Below are positions 53,188-61,521 of a DNA stretch of 64,000 nucleotides, piece after piece (positions within the stretch are counted from its first letter, which is position 1; every line of letters begins with the position of its first letter). The translations under genes and the position numbers were made by a program. This stretch comes from Niabella sp. (GTDB taxonomy: Bacteria; Bacteroidota; Bacteroidia; Chitinophagales; Chitinophagaceae): the NCBI RefSeq assembly GCF_030150205.1, contig NZ_JASLGT010000002.1, positions 372,001 through 436,000 of the forward strand, given 5' to 3'. Under the pieces are notes generated by a model. That model saw only the letters and a program-made list of their open reading frames with translations, had not been told where the DNA came from and did not search any database.

Positions 53188-54420
53188 ATGACAAAATTTT
53201 CCAGGCAACAATTATGGAGCAGCTATTCCGGTATCATGCTGTTATTGGCAGGGATGCTGATCGGAGGCTTCGTCGGTATTTTCTTTCCGGGGTCGGTGGT
53301 TTTCCTGAAACCCCTGGGCGATGTGTTCCTGAACCTGCTTTTTGTTACTGTGGTGCCCCTTGTTTTTTTTGCTATAGCGGTATCGGTAGCCGCTATCGAA
53401 CAAAAGCATCAGCTGGGGCGGGTGCTGGGCGCCATGGCCCTTACCTTCCTGGTATTTGTGGTGTTGGCGGCGCTGTTCACCATACTGATGGCCTGGCTGT
53501 TTCCACTGACCATATCCCCGGCCGCGCAAAGTGCCGGTATGGCGGTTGCCGAAGGCGATCATAAAACCTGGGGCGAGCGCCTGGTATCTTTTTTTACAGT
53601 AGGCGAGTTTTATCAGTTATTGTCGAGGCAGAACATGCTGGCGCTGCTTGTATTTTCCTTGTTGCTGGGTACGGCCGTTCGCAAATCTGGCGCCGTGGCC
53701 AAACCTTTTTATGCTTTCCTGGTAGCGGCAAATGAGGTAATGAAAAACCTGTTACTGCTGATCATGAAAGGCGCGCCGGTAGGGCTGGGGGCTTATATTG
53801 CCTACCAGGCGGCCGATCTGGGGCCTCAGCTATTCGGGTTTTATGCAAAGCCGATGGCCTTGTATTACGGAACCGGGGTGCTGTATTTCTTTATTTTTTT
53901 TACCCTGTATGCCTTTTTGGCCAATGGACGCAAAGGCATACGCCTGTTCTGGAAGAACAATATCATTCCTTCACTGACCGCGGTAAGTACCTGCAGCAGT
54001 TTGGCTACCATGCCGGCCAACCTGGTAGCGGCCGATCGCATCGGTATACCTGCGTCTATTGCCAATGTGGTTATTCCACTGGGAACCACCTTACATAAAA
54101 ACGGTTCATCCATTTCGGCCATTGTAAAAATTTATGTGGTGTTCCAAATGCTGGGATGGAACTTTTTTGATCCGCAAAACCTCTTGCTGGCCCTGGGCAT
54201 CACCATCCTGTGCAGTATGGTAGAAGGCGGTATCCCCAACGGGGGATATATTGGCGAGCTGCTGATGATTTCGGCTTATCACCTGCCAACAGAAGCCATA
54301 CCTGCCGTTATGATCATTGGTACCCTGGTAGATCCCCTGGCTACCATCCTGAATGCAACGGGCAATACCGTAGCCGCCATGGTCGTTACCCGCGTCATGG
54401 GAGAGAAGTTCCAGGTTTAA
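53188..54420 (+). CDS. dicarboxylate/amino acid:cation symporter
   Basis: A 410-residue inner-membrane transporter of the DAACS family (GltP/DctA type). Helices and re-entrant loops fit the fold, with TCSSLATMPAN (the serine-rich hairpin loop), GTTLHKNGSS (NMDGT-like position, here HKNGS) and VDPLATILNATGNTVAAM near the C-terminus. It uses Na+ or H+ to take up glutamate, aspartate or C4-dicarboxylates. The NMDGT motif is changed to HKNGS, which may alter cation coupling. The last codons and TAA stop (CCAGGTTTAAAG) lie in a word of the dispersed repeat. Confidence 0.9.
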   Translation: MTKFSRQQLWSSYSGIMLLLAGMLIGGFVGIFFPGSVVFLKPLGDVFLNLLFVTVVPLVFFAIAVSVAAIEQKHQLGRVLGAMALTFLVFVVLAALFTILMAWLFPLTISPAAQSAGMAVAEGDHKTWGERLVSFFTVGEFYQLLSRQNMLALLVFSLLLGTAVRKSGAVAKPFYAFLVAANEVMKNLLLLIMKGAPVGLGAYIAYQAADLGPQLFGFYAKPMALYYGTGVLYFFIFFTLYAFLANGRKGIRLFWKNNIIPSLTAVSTCSSLATMPANLVAADRIGIPASIANVVIPLGTTLHKNGSSISAIVKIYVVFQMLGWNFFDPQNLLLALGITILCSMVEGGIPNGGYIGELLMISAYHLPTEAIPAVMIIGTLVDPLATILNATGNTVAAMVVTRVMGEKFQV

Positions 54421-54660
54421 AGTTTCAAGTCCCACGTTAGACTACGTTTCTTACTTGATGAGCGGAGTACAGTTCCCTGTTTTTTTGCATAGAATGTCAG
54501 ATCATAGATCCCGGACCTAATCATCTGAAAACTGAAAACTGAAAGCTGATGGCTGACTGATGATCTATTCACCACTGATTATTCGCTGCTGCCTTGCTTT
54601 TGGGAGATAGGAAGACCAGGATGTTTTGCAGATATATAAAACGGGGTTTGATCACTGATT
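54410..54660 (-). repeat. dispersed ordered-word intergenic element, copy E1
   Basis: Begins over the transporter's last codons (CCAGGTTTAAAGTTTCAAG). Read on the minus strand it contains GTGAATAGATCATCAGTCAG, CAGCTTTCAGTTTTCAG, TCCGGGATCTATGATCTGAC, then TCATCAAGTAAGAAACG and AGTCTAACGTGGGAC, the same words as copy D. Confidence 0.7.
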
Positions 54661-54689
54661 GCTGAAAAGCCCCAAGGAATTTCCAAATT

Positions 54690-55025
54690 ATTTTAAACAG
54701 CATCCCCTGCAATTGTTAAAGATCTCAAAATCTGCGCATCTGCGGCTGTTTGATTATTAGCCGCTGATTCGCAGATTATTTGGTGTGGTTTAAAGGACCT
54801 TCAAACCAATTTAAAACAGCACCCCTTGCAATTGTTGAAGATCTCAAAATCTGCGTATCTGCGGCTGTGGTGATATTAGCCGCTGATTCGCAGATTATTG
54901 GTGTGGTTTAAAGGACTTTCAAACTAATTTAAAACAGCATCCCCTGCAATTGTTAAAGATCTTAAAATCTGTGCATCTGCGGCTGTGGTGATATTAGCCG
55001 CTGATTCGCTGATTATTTGATGTGC
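54690..55025. repeat. three tandem ~119-bp repeats
   Basis: The word AAAATCTG starts at 54727, 54846 and 54964, a period of 118-119 bases. Units share AATTTAAAACAGCA-type starts, ATCTGCGGCTG, TTAGCCGCTGATTCGCAGATT, and GGTGTGGTTTAAAGGA (the last unit is diverged at its end). Complementary GCAGAT and ATCTGC words allow hairpins. The inside of the MITE-like element at 9.9 kb carries the same ATCTGCGCATCTG word. Confidence 0.85.
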
Positions 55026-55420
55026 AAGCTGAAAACTGATCACTGAAAGCTCAATGAAAACTGAAAGCTCAATGCGGTTTCTGGTCTAATGTTTAAAGTT
55101 TCAGCTCGGTTTAACACTTGATGCCATGCGTCAAATCCCGATCCCGTACGTAATCAACTGATTGCTGATAACTCAATGCCGTTTCAGGTTTAAGGTCCAA
55201 GCTTCGAGTTGAATGTCGTTTCATACTCAATGCAAGATGTCAGATCATCGATCCCGGACGAATCAACTGAAAGCTGATGGCTGATAACTGAAGACTGACC
55301 GCTAAATCTATACAGGCCGTTCAGATCTGTTTTTTGAATTTTGAAATTTGATCTTTGAAATTGGTCTCCGTTATTTAGAATTTGATATTTTGTATTTAAA
55401 ATATAACATCCCCTATCTTA
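55020..55420. repeat. dispersed ordered-word intergenic element, copy E2
   Basis: A mosaic of the same words as the other copies (GAAAACTGATCACTGAAAG, TTTAAAGTTTCAGCTCGG, CAAGATGTCAGATCATCG, AACTGAAAGCTGATGGC) ending near the LD-carboxypeptidase promoter. TATCTTAG close to the start codon is a poor -7 element. Confidence 0.6.
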
Positions 55421-55426
55421 GCAGGC

Positions 55427-56452
55427 ATGAACCGTAAAACCTTTGTTCAATCATCCATGGCCCTGATGGCCGCCGCGGGTATACCGGCAATCGCCCGTGC
55501 CCATATACCGCTGTCAGATAGCAGGGAAACGCTGCCCCCTTACCTGAAGCCCGGCGATATGATTGGTATTACTTCACCGGCCGGCTTTATTTTAAGAGAA
55601 GGAATCATTCCGGCAGCTACCCTTATGCAGCAATGGGGATTTAAGATACGGGTGGGCTATACCATCGGCAAGCGCGACTTTACCTTTGGCGGAACAGACG
55701 CGGAACGGCTGAGCGATCTTCAGCAGATGCTGGATGATCCGCAGGTAAAGGCCATTATGTGTGCCCGCGGAGGCTATGGGTCGGTACGGATCGTAGATGG
55801 CCTGAACTGGGACCGGTTTAAAGCACATCCCAAATGGATCATCGGGTTTAGTGATATTACGGTGCTGCATGCACATATCCAGCGGAATTTTGGTATTGCT
55901 ACCATTCATTCAAAAATGTGTAATAGTTTCCCGGATGTATGGGATACCGCGGACCCGCTGCAGAAAGATACCATCGAATCGATCCGGAAAGCACTTACAG
56001 GAGAACGGATGACCTATACTGCGGAGGCTTTTAACAGCCTCAACCGGCCGGGAACGGCCACCGGTGCCCTGGTTGGCGGAAATCTCAAAACCCTTGAAAG
56101 CCTGGCCGGGTCGGCTTCTGATATGAATACAGATGGTAAGATCCTTTTTGTGGAAGATACCGGGGAATATTTGTATAGTATCGACCGCATGTTCTGGAAC
56201 CTGAAACGTACCGGCAAACTGGCGCGGCTGGCGGGTTTGATCGTGGGCGGCATGAAGGTAAAGCAGGACCCTCTGGATGAACAGTTTGGAAAAAATATTT
56301 ACGATATCGTGCTGGAAAAAATAAAGGAGTATAACTACCCGGTTTGTTTTGATTTTCCGGTAGGCCACCAGATCAATAACTATGCACTGCGTTGCGGCAC
56401 AAAGCACCAGCTGACGGTTGCTGCGGGCGGAGCTACATTAACCAGTATATAA
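55427..56452 (+). CDS. exported LD-carboxypeptidase, S66 family
   Basis: A 341-residue peptidase that removes the terminal D-alanine from the L-lysine or meso-DAP side chain of peptidoglycan tetrapeptides during recycling. The N-terminus (MNRKTFVQSSMALMAAAGIPAIARA) looks like a Tat or Sec export signal. The catalytic triad is seen as Ser142 in IIGFSDITVLH, Glu in ILFVEDTGEYLYSIDRM, and His in DFPVGHQINNYAL. RGGYGS is the conserved loop before it. It is followed after 12 bases by a paralogue without a signal peptide, so both sides of the membrane may be served. Confidence 0.92.
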   Translation: MNRKTFVQSSMALMAAAGIPAIARAHIPLSDSRETLPPYLKPGDMIGITSPAGFILREGIIPAATLMQQWGFKIRVGYTIGKRDFTFGGTDAERLSDLQQMLDDPQVKAIMCARGGYGSVRIVDGLNWDRFKAHPKWIIGFSDITVLHAHIQRNFGIATIHSKMCNSFPDVWDTADPLQKDTIESIRKALTGERMTYTAEAFNSLNRPGTATGALVGGNLKTLESLAGSASDMNTDGKILFVEDTGEYLYSIDRMFWNLKRTGKLARLAGLIVGGMKVKQDPLDEQFGKNIYDIVLEKIKEYNYPVCFDFPVGHQINNYALRCGTKHQLTVAAGGATLTSI

Positions 56453-56464
56453 AACCATCTACTT

Positions 56465-57376
56465 ATGAGTGTAATACTACCCCCTTATCTGAAAAAAGGT
56501 GATACCATCGGGATCGCGTGCCCCGCCGGATACATGGATGCTGCTAAAGCTGAAACCTGTATAAAAACATTGAAGCAATGGGGATACCAGGTGAAAACCG
56601 GTGCGTCCCTCGGCGGCGGATCGGAAACCTATTTCTCCGGAACCGATGCGGAGCGCCTGCAGGACCTGCAGCAAATGCTGGATGATGATGGCATACAGGC
56701 GGTGCTTTGCGGCAGGGGCGGTTATGGAACGGGACGTATTATTGACCAGATCAGTTTTAAGAAATTCCGGAAACATCCGAAATGGGTGATCGGTTACAGT
56801 GATATTACGATTTTGCACAATCATATCTATCGCAATTTTGGTATTGCGGGGCTGCATGCGCCAATGGCGGCGGCGTTTAACGATGGCGGGTATAAAAACC
56901 GGTATGTGCAGTCGCTGCGACAAGCGCTTTCCGGAGAAAAAGCAGCGTACCGCGTTGCCGGTTCAAAGTACAACCGGCGGGGAACGGCAACAGGAACCCT
57001 GGTGGGAGGCAATTTATCCCTGCTGGTGAACGCGATCGGCACCCGGTCCGATATATCCACCAATGGCACTATTTTATTTATAGAGGATATTGGTGAACAG
57101 AAATATAGTATCGACCGGATGTTATACCAGATGAAGCGGAGCGGAAAATTAAGCCGGCTGGCAGGAATGATCTTTGGCGGGTTTACCGATCTGCAGGATA
57201 CTACAAGGCCTTTTGGGACCTCGATCCAGGAGCTGCTTTGGGACAAGGTAAAGGAGTATGGTTATCCCGTGTGTTTCGATTTTCCTGTAAGTCATGACAG
57301 TGAGAACTATGCCCTGAAAGTGGGTGGTCATTACCAGCTTACCGTTGATAAAAAAGTATTGCTGGAAGAATTATAA
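56465..57376 (+). CDS. cytoplasmic LD-carboxypeptidase, S66 family
   Basis: A 303-residue paralogue of the gene just upstream, without the export signal. Ser112 is in VIGYSDITILH, the Glu in ILFIEDIGEQKYSIDRM, and the His in DFPVSHDSENYAL. It likely recycles muropeptides in the cytoplasm. The two proteins share most motifs and are close in length over the catalytic core, so a tandem duplication with later change of location is likely. The downstream gap is a hairpin-prone array. Confidence 0.92.
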   Translation: MSVILPPYLKKGDTIGIACPAGYMDAAKAETCIKTLKQWGYQVKTGASLGGGSETYFSGTDAERLQDLQQMLDDDGIQAVLCGRGGYGTGRIIDQISFKKFRKHPKWVIGYSDITILHNHIYRNFGIAGLHAPMAAAFNDGGYKNRYVQSLRQALSGEKAAYRVAGSKYNRRGTATGTLVGGNLSLLVNAIGTRSDISTNGTILFIEDIGEQKYSIDRMLYQMKRSGKLSRLAGMIFGGFTDLQDTTRPFGTSIQELLWDKVKEYGYPVCFDFPVSHDSENYALKVGGHYQLTVDKKVLLEEL

Positions 57377-57378
57377 GG

Positions 57379-57985
57379 TTGCCGCAGAGGCACAGAAACG
57401 CTTATCACCTCCATCGCATCGAAACCGCTGCGTCTTTGCTCCTTTGCGTCGTGGCGTGAAACCGTTTGTGCTGGCGCCCGCCCACACTAATAAGAAAGTA
57501 ACGTCGTCGTTTGCAACATTGCTGTGATAAAATCTTCAGTGTTTCAGCGGCACAGAAACACAGCTCCCAATTGATGCGTATAACGGCATTGCTCAGAAAC
57601 CGCTGCGTCTTTGCTCCGTTGCGTCGTGGCGTGAAACCCTGGTCTGGTTAGAACTGTTGGTAAGTGTCAATAGCTTCTTTTCAGTTGCCACAGAAGCACA
57701 GATCTTTTGTTGTGCTTATTGATGTTATAGAATCATCGCACAGAAACCGCCGCGCCGTTGCTCCTCTGCGACGCTGCGTGAAACCATAGAGATACAGCAT
57801 CCGGCTTGTGCTTATTAATGCCTATCGCCCCATCGCATTCGAAACCGCCGCGCCGTTGCTCCGTTGCGTCGTTGCGTGAAACCATAGAAATACAGCATCC
57901 GGGTTGTGCTTATTAATGCCTATCGCCCCGTCGCATTCGAAACCGCCGCGTCTTTGCTCGTTTGCGACGTTGCGTGAAACCATTT
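57379..57985. repeat. five repeats of a CTGCG / TGCGTGAAACC type
   Basis: Core segments start with GAAACCGC(T/C)GCG and end with TGCGTGAAACC at about 57421-57463, 57596-57638, 57743-57785, 57841-57883 and 57938-57981. Before most of them is a CAGAGGCACAGAAAC- or GCACAGAAAC-like word, in opposite polarity to the close. The last two units are almost identical in their left part (TTGTGCTTATTAATGCCTAT). The array fills the gap upstream of oxyR. Confidence 0.82.
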
Positions 57986-58094
57986 ATGCGTAAGCGTGCC
58001 TTGCACTGTTGCTATCGTAAAAGCTTCAGCGCTTCAGCGGCTTTATAGCTAAAATCAATGAATTGCTTATTTTTATCGACAAAATAGATGCATT

Positions 58095-59033
58095 ATGACC
58101 CTGCAGCAACTGGAATATATCCTGGCGGTAGATACACACCGGAACTTTATAAAGGCCGCGGACTCCTGTTATATCACCCAGCCTACATTAAGTATGCAGA
58201 TTCAAAAACTGGAGGAAGAGCTGGGGGTAAAGATCTTTGACCGCAGCAAGCTGCCGGTGGTGCCTACAGCTACCGGACAGGGGATACTGGAACATGCGCG
58301 ACGCGTGTTACATGCCCGCAACGAACTCAACCGCTTTATCGAAGACCAGAAAGGAAAGATCTCCGGGCAACTGCGCATCGGCATCATCCCCACGCTGGCA
58401 CCGTACCTGTTACCCATCTTTGTTCCGGCCTTCATAAAAAAATACCCGGATATCAAACTCATCATTCATGAGCTGATGACCGAGCACATCGTTTCTTATT
58501 TGAAAGATGAAAAGATCGATGCCGGCATCCTGGTAACTCCGCTGAATGAAGCAGGCATTACCGAGCATGTATTATTTTATGAAGAGCTGATGGTGTTTAC
58601 TTCCAAAAAGAACCGGGCTTATGAAAAGCAATACATCCTGCCCAGGGATATTGATACCAGCAAACTCTGGCTGCTGGAGGAGGGGCATTGTTTCCGTTCG
58701 CAGATCCTTTCCATCTGTGAATTGCAGAAACAAAGCCGGGAACATTCCGGTTTGGAATATGAGGCCGGCAGCCTGGAAACCCTCAAGCGGATGGTGGAGA
58801 TCAGTGATGGGGTTACCATTGTACCCGAACTGGTAACCCTGCAGATGCCCAAAAGCCAGCAGCAACTGATCCGGCATTTTAAGAAACCGGTACCGGTGCG
58901 GGAGGTAAGCCTGGCCGTACACCGCGATTTTTTAAAGGAAAAACTGGTAAAAGCGCTCCGGGAAGAGATCCTGCTGGCCGTGCCCGAACAACTGAAGAAA
59001 AAACCATCGCCCAATGTGATACCGATCGGGTGA
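58095..59033 (+). CDS. oxyR: hydrogen peroxide-sensing regulator OxyR
   Basis: A 312-residue LysR-type regulator. The winged helix-turn-helix spans residues 1-60 (ITQPTLSMQIQKLEEELGVKIFDR). The sensor region carries Cys199 and Cys208 in GHCFRSQILSIC, which is the disulfide pair of OxyR, at the same residue numbers as in E. coli. Peroxide oxidises the pair and switches on catalase and peroxidase genes. No such gene is adjacent. It ends in repeat copy F. Confidence 0.95.
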   Translation: MTLQQLEYILAVDTHRNFIKAADSCYITQPTLSMQIQKLEEELGVKIFDRSKLPVVPTATGQGILEHARRVLHARNELNRFIEDQKGKISGQLRIGIIPTLAPYLLPIFVPAFIKKYPDIKLIIHELMTEHIVSYLKDEKIDAGILVTPLNEAGITEHVLFYEELMVFTSKKNRAYEKQYILPRDIDTSKLWLLEEGHCFRSQILSICELQKQSREHSGLEYEAGSLETLKRMVEISDGVTIVPELVTLQMPKSQQQLIRHFKKPVPVREVSLAVHRDFLKEKLVKALREEILLAVPEQLKKKPSPNVIPIG

Positions 59034-59345
59034 GGCGGATTAACCATGGAAATAAGTCAATGATCTGGATCATCGATTAGTTATCAGTCTTCAGTTCTCA
59101 GCAATCAGTTGGTTACGTCCGGTATCAGGTTGCTGGCTTCTATCGCGGATTGTCAGAAATCGACTTAAACGGTCATCAGTTTTCGGCGATCTGCTTTCAG
59201 TACTCGTAAGCATGAATCGTTTTATATGTTTGAAAAATTCCCCTGCTCCCCCCTGTCTGCATGTCCCCCCAAGCAAGGGCGATCGTCAATGTCTTCAGTT
59301 TTCAGTATCAAAGTATGAAACGAAATCTAACGTGGAACTCTAAAA
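59034..59345 (+). repeat. dispersed ordered-word intergenic element, copy F
   Basis: Follows the oxyR stop and ends near the kup stop, another convergent gap. Words: GATCATCGATTAG, ATCAGTCTTCAGTTCTCAG, CAATCAGTTGGTTACGTCC, GGTCATCAGTTTTCGGC, AGCATGAATCGTTTTATATG, CCCTGCTCCCCCCTGTC, GCAAGGGCGATCGTCAATG, and ATGAAACGAAATCTAACG, matching copies B and D in order. Confidence 0.75.
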
Positions 59346-59362
59346 CCTTAAACAAAAATCTA

Positions 59363-61342
59363 TCACTCCGGATCCTGGATCCTGTTCAGCTTTACGCTGG
59401 TAACCGGCGCCACAATGAGCGGGAATTTTTCTACGGTTACATTGGAAAGATCCAGCCCGAATCCTTTTTCTTCCGAAAGACTGATCTGCTTGATCAGGAA
59501 GTGCAGCTTCATAATGATCTTTTCCATAAAGGGGAGGTCATTATCCGGACTGAGGTATTTTTCCATCACCATAAACTGGAAATCGCCCACCGTATTACTG
59601 CTGGCTAAACTTTCATAGCGGCTGATGATGTTTACTTCATTATTCACCACCAGGTCTTCCACCACTTTTTTAAACATGATATTGATGCGGGGCTGTATGC
59701 GGAAGCCCAGGCGGAAATCGATGCGGATGATATCATTGGGAATGATATGCTCTACCTTGTACTCCGCTGTATACGGGTCATCCAGCGTGTCTACATGCAC
59801 AAACCAGTAAATGTCGGCGCGCTTGGGTTTCTTATTCAGGATGGAGTAAATGATCTTATGCTCAATTTCCCGGGGGTTATCGGCACTGGTAAGATAGATC
59901 AGGTGCGTGGCGTATTTGGCAATGGAACGGTCTGCACTCAATTCCTGCATTTTGGGAATATAATGCTCCATGCGTACAAACTCCACATAACGGTTCTTGA
60001 TCTTGCGCGCGCGGAACCATACGTACATCACAATAAACATCAGGCCGCCGATCATGATGGTAATATAACCGCCATGTACAAATTTGGCAAGCAGTGCAAT
60101 CAGGTAGGCAATCTCAACGGTGGCATAACCGATGATAAAAATGTATACCCAAAGCGGTTTGATCCGTTTCAATACCAGGTAATTGGCAAACAGGATGGTA
60201 GTGGTCAGCATGGTAACGATAATGGCCAGGCCATAAGCCGCTTCCATGCGGGATGATTGCTGAAAATAAAGCACCACTCCGATACAGCCAACAAATAATA
60301 AAGTATTAATGGCCGGGATGAATAACTGACCTTTTTCCTCCGACGGATAACGGATCCGCATTTTGGGCCAGAGGTTCAGCCGGATGGCCTCACTGATGAG
60401 GGTAAATGCCCCGGAAATCATGGCCTGGCTGGCGATAACAGCAGCTATGGTGGCAATTGTTACCCCCGGCACAATAAACCACTCCGGCATCAGGTTATAG
60501 AATGCATTAATTCCAAGCGTTTTTTTAACAGATTCGGTTATGGTGATTCCGTTGTGATGGGATAGCAGATAGGCTCCCTGACCAAAATAATTCAAAAGCA
60601 GGCAAAACTTTACATACATCCAGGAAACCCGGATATTGTCTTTGCCGCAGTGTCCGAGGTCACTATACAATGCTTCTGCGCCCGTTGTACAAAGAAAGAC
60701 AGCGCCCAGCAGCCAAAAACCATGAGGATAGGTAATGAGGAAATCGATAGCGTAATGAGGACTTAGGGCGCGAAAGATGGCAAGATCGTCGAATACATGA
60801 AAGACTCCCAAAACAGCGAGCATGGTAAACCAAATGAACATGATCGGACCAAAGATCCGTCCGATGGAAGCTGTTCCAAACTGCTGTAAAAAAAACAAAA
60901 GACAAAGAACGCAAAGTACAATAATAACAATCGTGCTGGTGGGTATGTGTCTTAAACTAGGCAGAATTTCAAGGCCTTCAATGGCTGCCGTAACGGTCAT
61001 AGGCGGGGTGATGATTCCATCGGCGATCATGGCGGCACCGCCAATCATCGCGGGAAGCACCAGCCATTTTCGTCGGCGCCGGACCAGGGCAAATAAGGCG
61101 AAGGTACCGCCCTCCCCCCGGTTGTCTGCCCTTAAAATAAGCACAACGTATTTGATGGTTGTTTGTAAGGTAAGGGTCCAGATGATACAGGACAGCGATC
61201 CGATTACCAGCAGTTCGTTCACCTCCCGGTTCCCGATAATTGCATTAAATACGTAAAGCGGGGAAGTGCCGATATCCCCATAGATAATTCCCAATGCAAC
61301 TAGCAGGCCGGCGGCCGTCATTTTGTTTGTCGAAGCTTTCAC
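59363..61342 (-). CDS. kup: potassium uptake protein Kup
   Basis: A 659-residue K+/H+ symporter with about twelve helices and a C-terminal cytoplasmic domain. Start LVALGIIYGDIGTSPLYVF is the family signature, with LCTTGAEALYSDLGHCG and GANLQ-type surroundings later. It takes up potassium at low pH or low K+. The GTG start at 61342 gives seven more residues than ATG 61321; both are possible. The stop converges on oxyR repeat copy F. Confidence 0.95.
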   Translation of the reverse strand: MKASTNKMTAAGLLVALGIIYGDIGTSPLYVFNAIIGNREVNELLVIGSLSCIIWTLTLQTTIKYVVLILRADNRGEGGTFALFALVRRRRKWLVLPAMIGGAAMIADGIITPPMTVTAAIEGLEILPSLRHIPTSTIVIIVLCVLCLLFFLQQFGTASIGRIFGPIMFIWFTMLAVLGVFHVFDDLAIFRALSPHYAIDFLITYPHGFWLLGAVFLCTTGAEALYSDLGHCGKDNIRVSWMYVKFCLLLNYFGQGAYLLSHHNGITITESVKKTLGINAFYNLMPEWFIVPGVTIATIAAVIASQAMISGAFTLISEAIRLNLWPKMRIRYPSEEKGQLFIPAINTLLFVGCIGVVLYFQQSSRMEAAYGLAIIVTMLTTTILFANYLVLKRIKPLWVYIFIIGYATVEIAYLIALLAKFVHGGYITIMIGGLMFIVMYVWFRARKIKNRYVEFVRMEHYIPKMQELSADRSIAKYATHLIYLTSADNPREIEHKIIYSILNKKPKRADIYWFVHVDTLDDPYTAEYKVEHIIPNDIIRIDFRLGFRIQPRINIMFKKVVEDLVVNNEVNIISRYESLASSNTVGDFQFMVMEKYLSPDNDLPFMEKIIMKLHFLIKQISLSEEKGFGLDLSNVTVEKFPLIVAPVTSVKLNRIQDPE

Positions 61343-61491
61343 TTGCTATGAGTCCTTTTTTTCTGCAATAAAGCAGCAAAGTTTAAATAAAGATTAATAA
61401 ACAAAAAACTTATTTTATTACCGCCTTTCACTATATTTTTCCCCCCGTAACAGGCTTTGTTAAAAGGAGGTTGGGTATTAAAAGAAAGCTG

Positions 61492-61499
61492 TAACTTTA
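61492..61499 (+). promoter_or_regulatory. candidate -7 element of the Gly/Tyr/Trp-rich protein gene
   Basis: TAACTTTA differs from TAnnTTTG by one base; TTG at 61471 lies 18 bases upstream as a -33 candidate. It is about 22 bases before the ATG. Confidence 0.4.
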
Positions 61500-61521
61500 T
61501 ATAACTGAATATTGAAAATGT

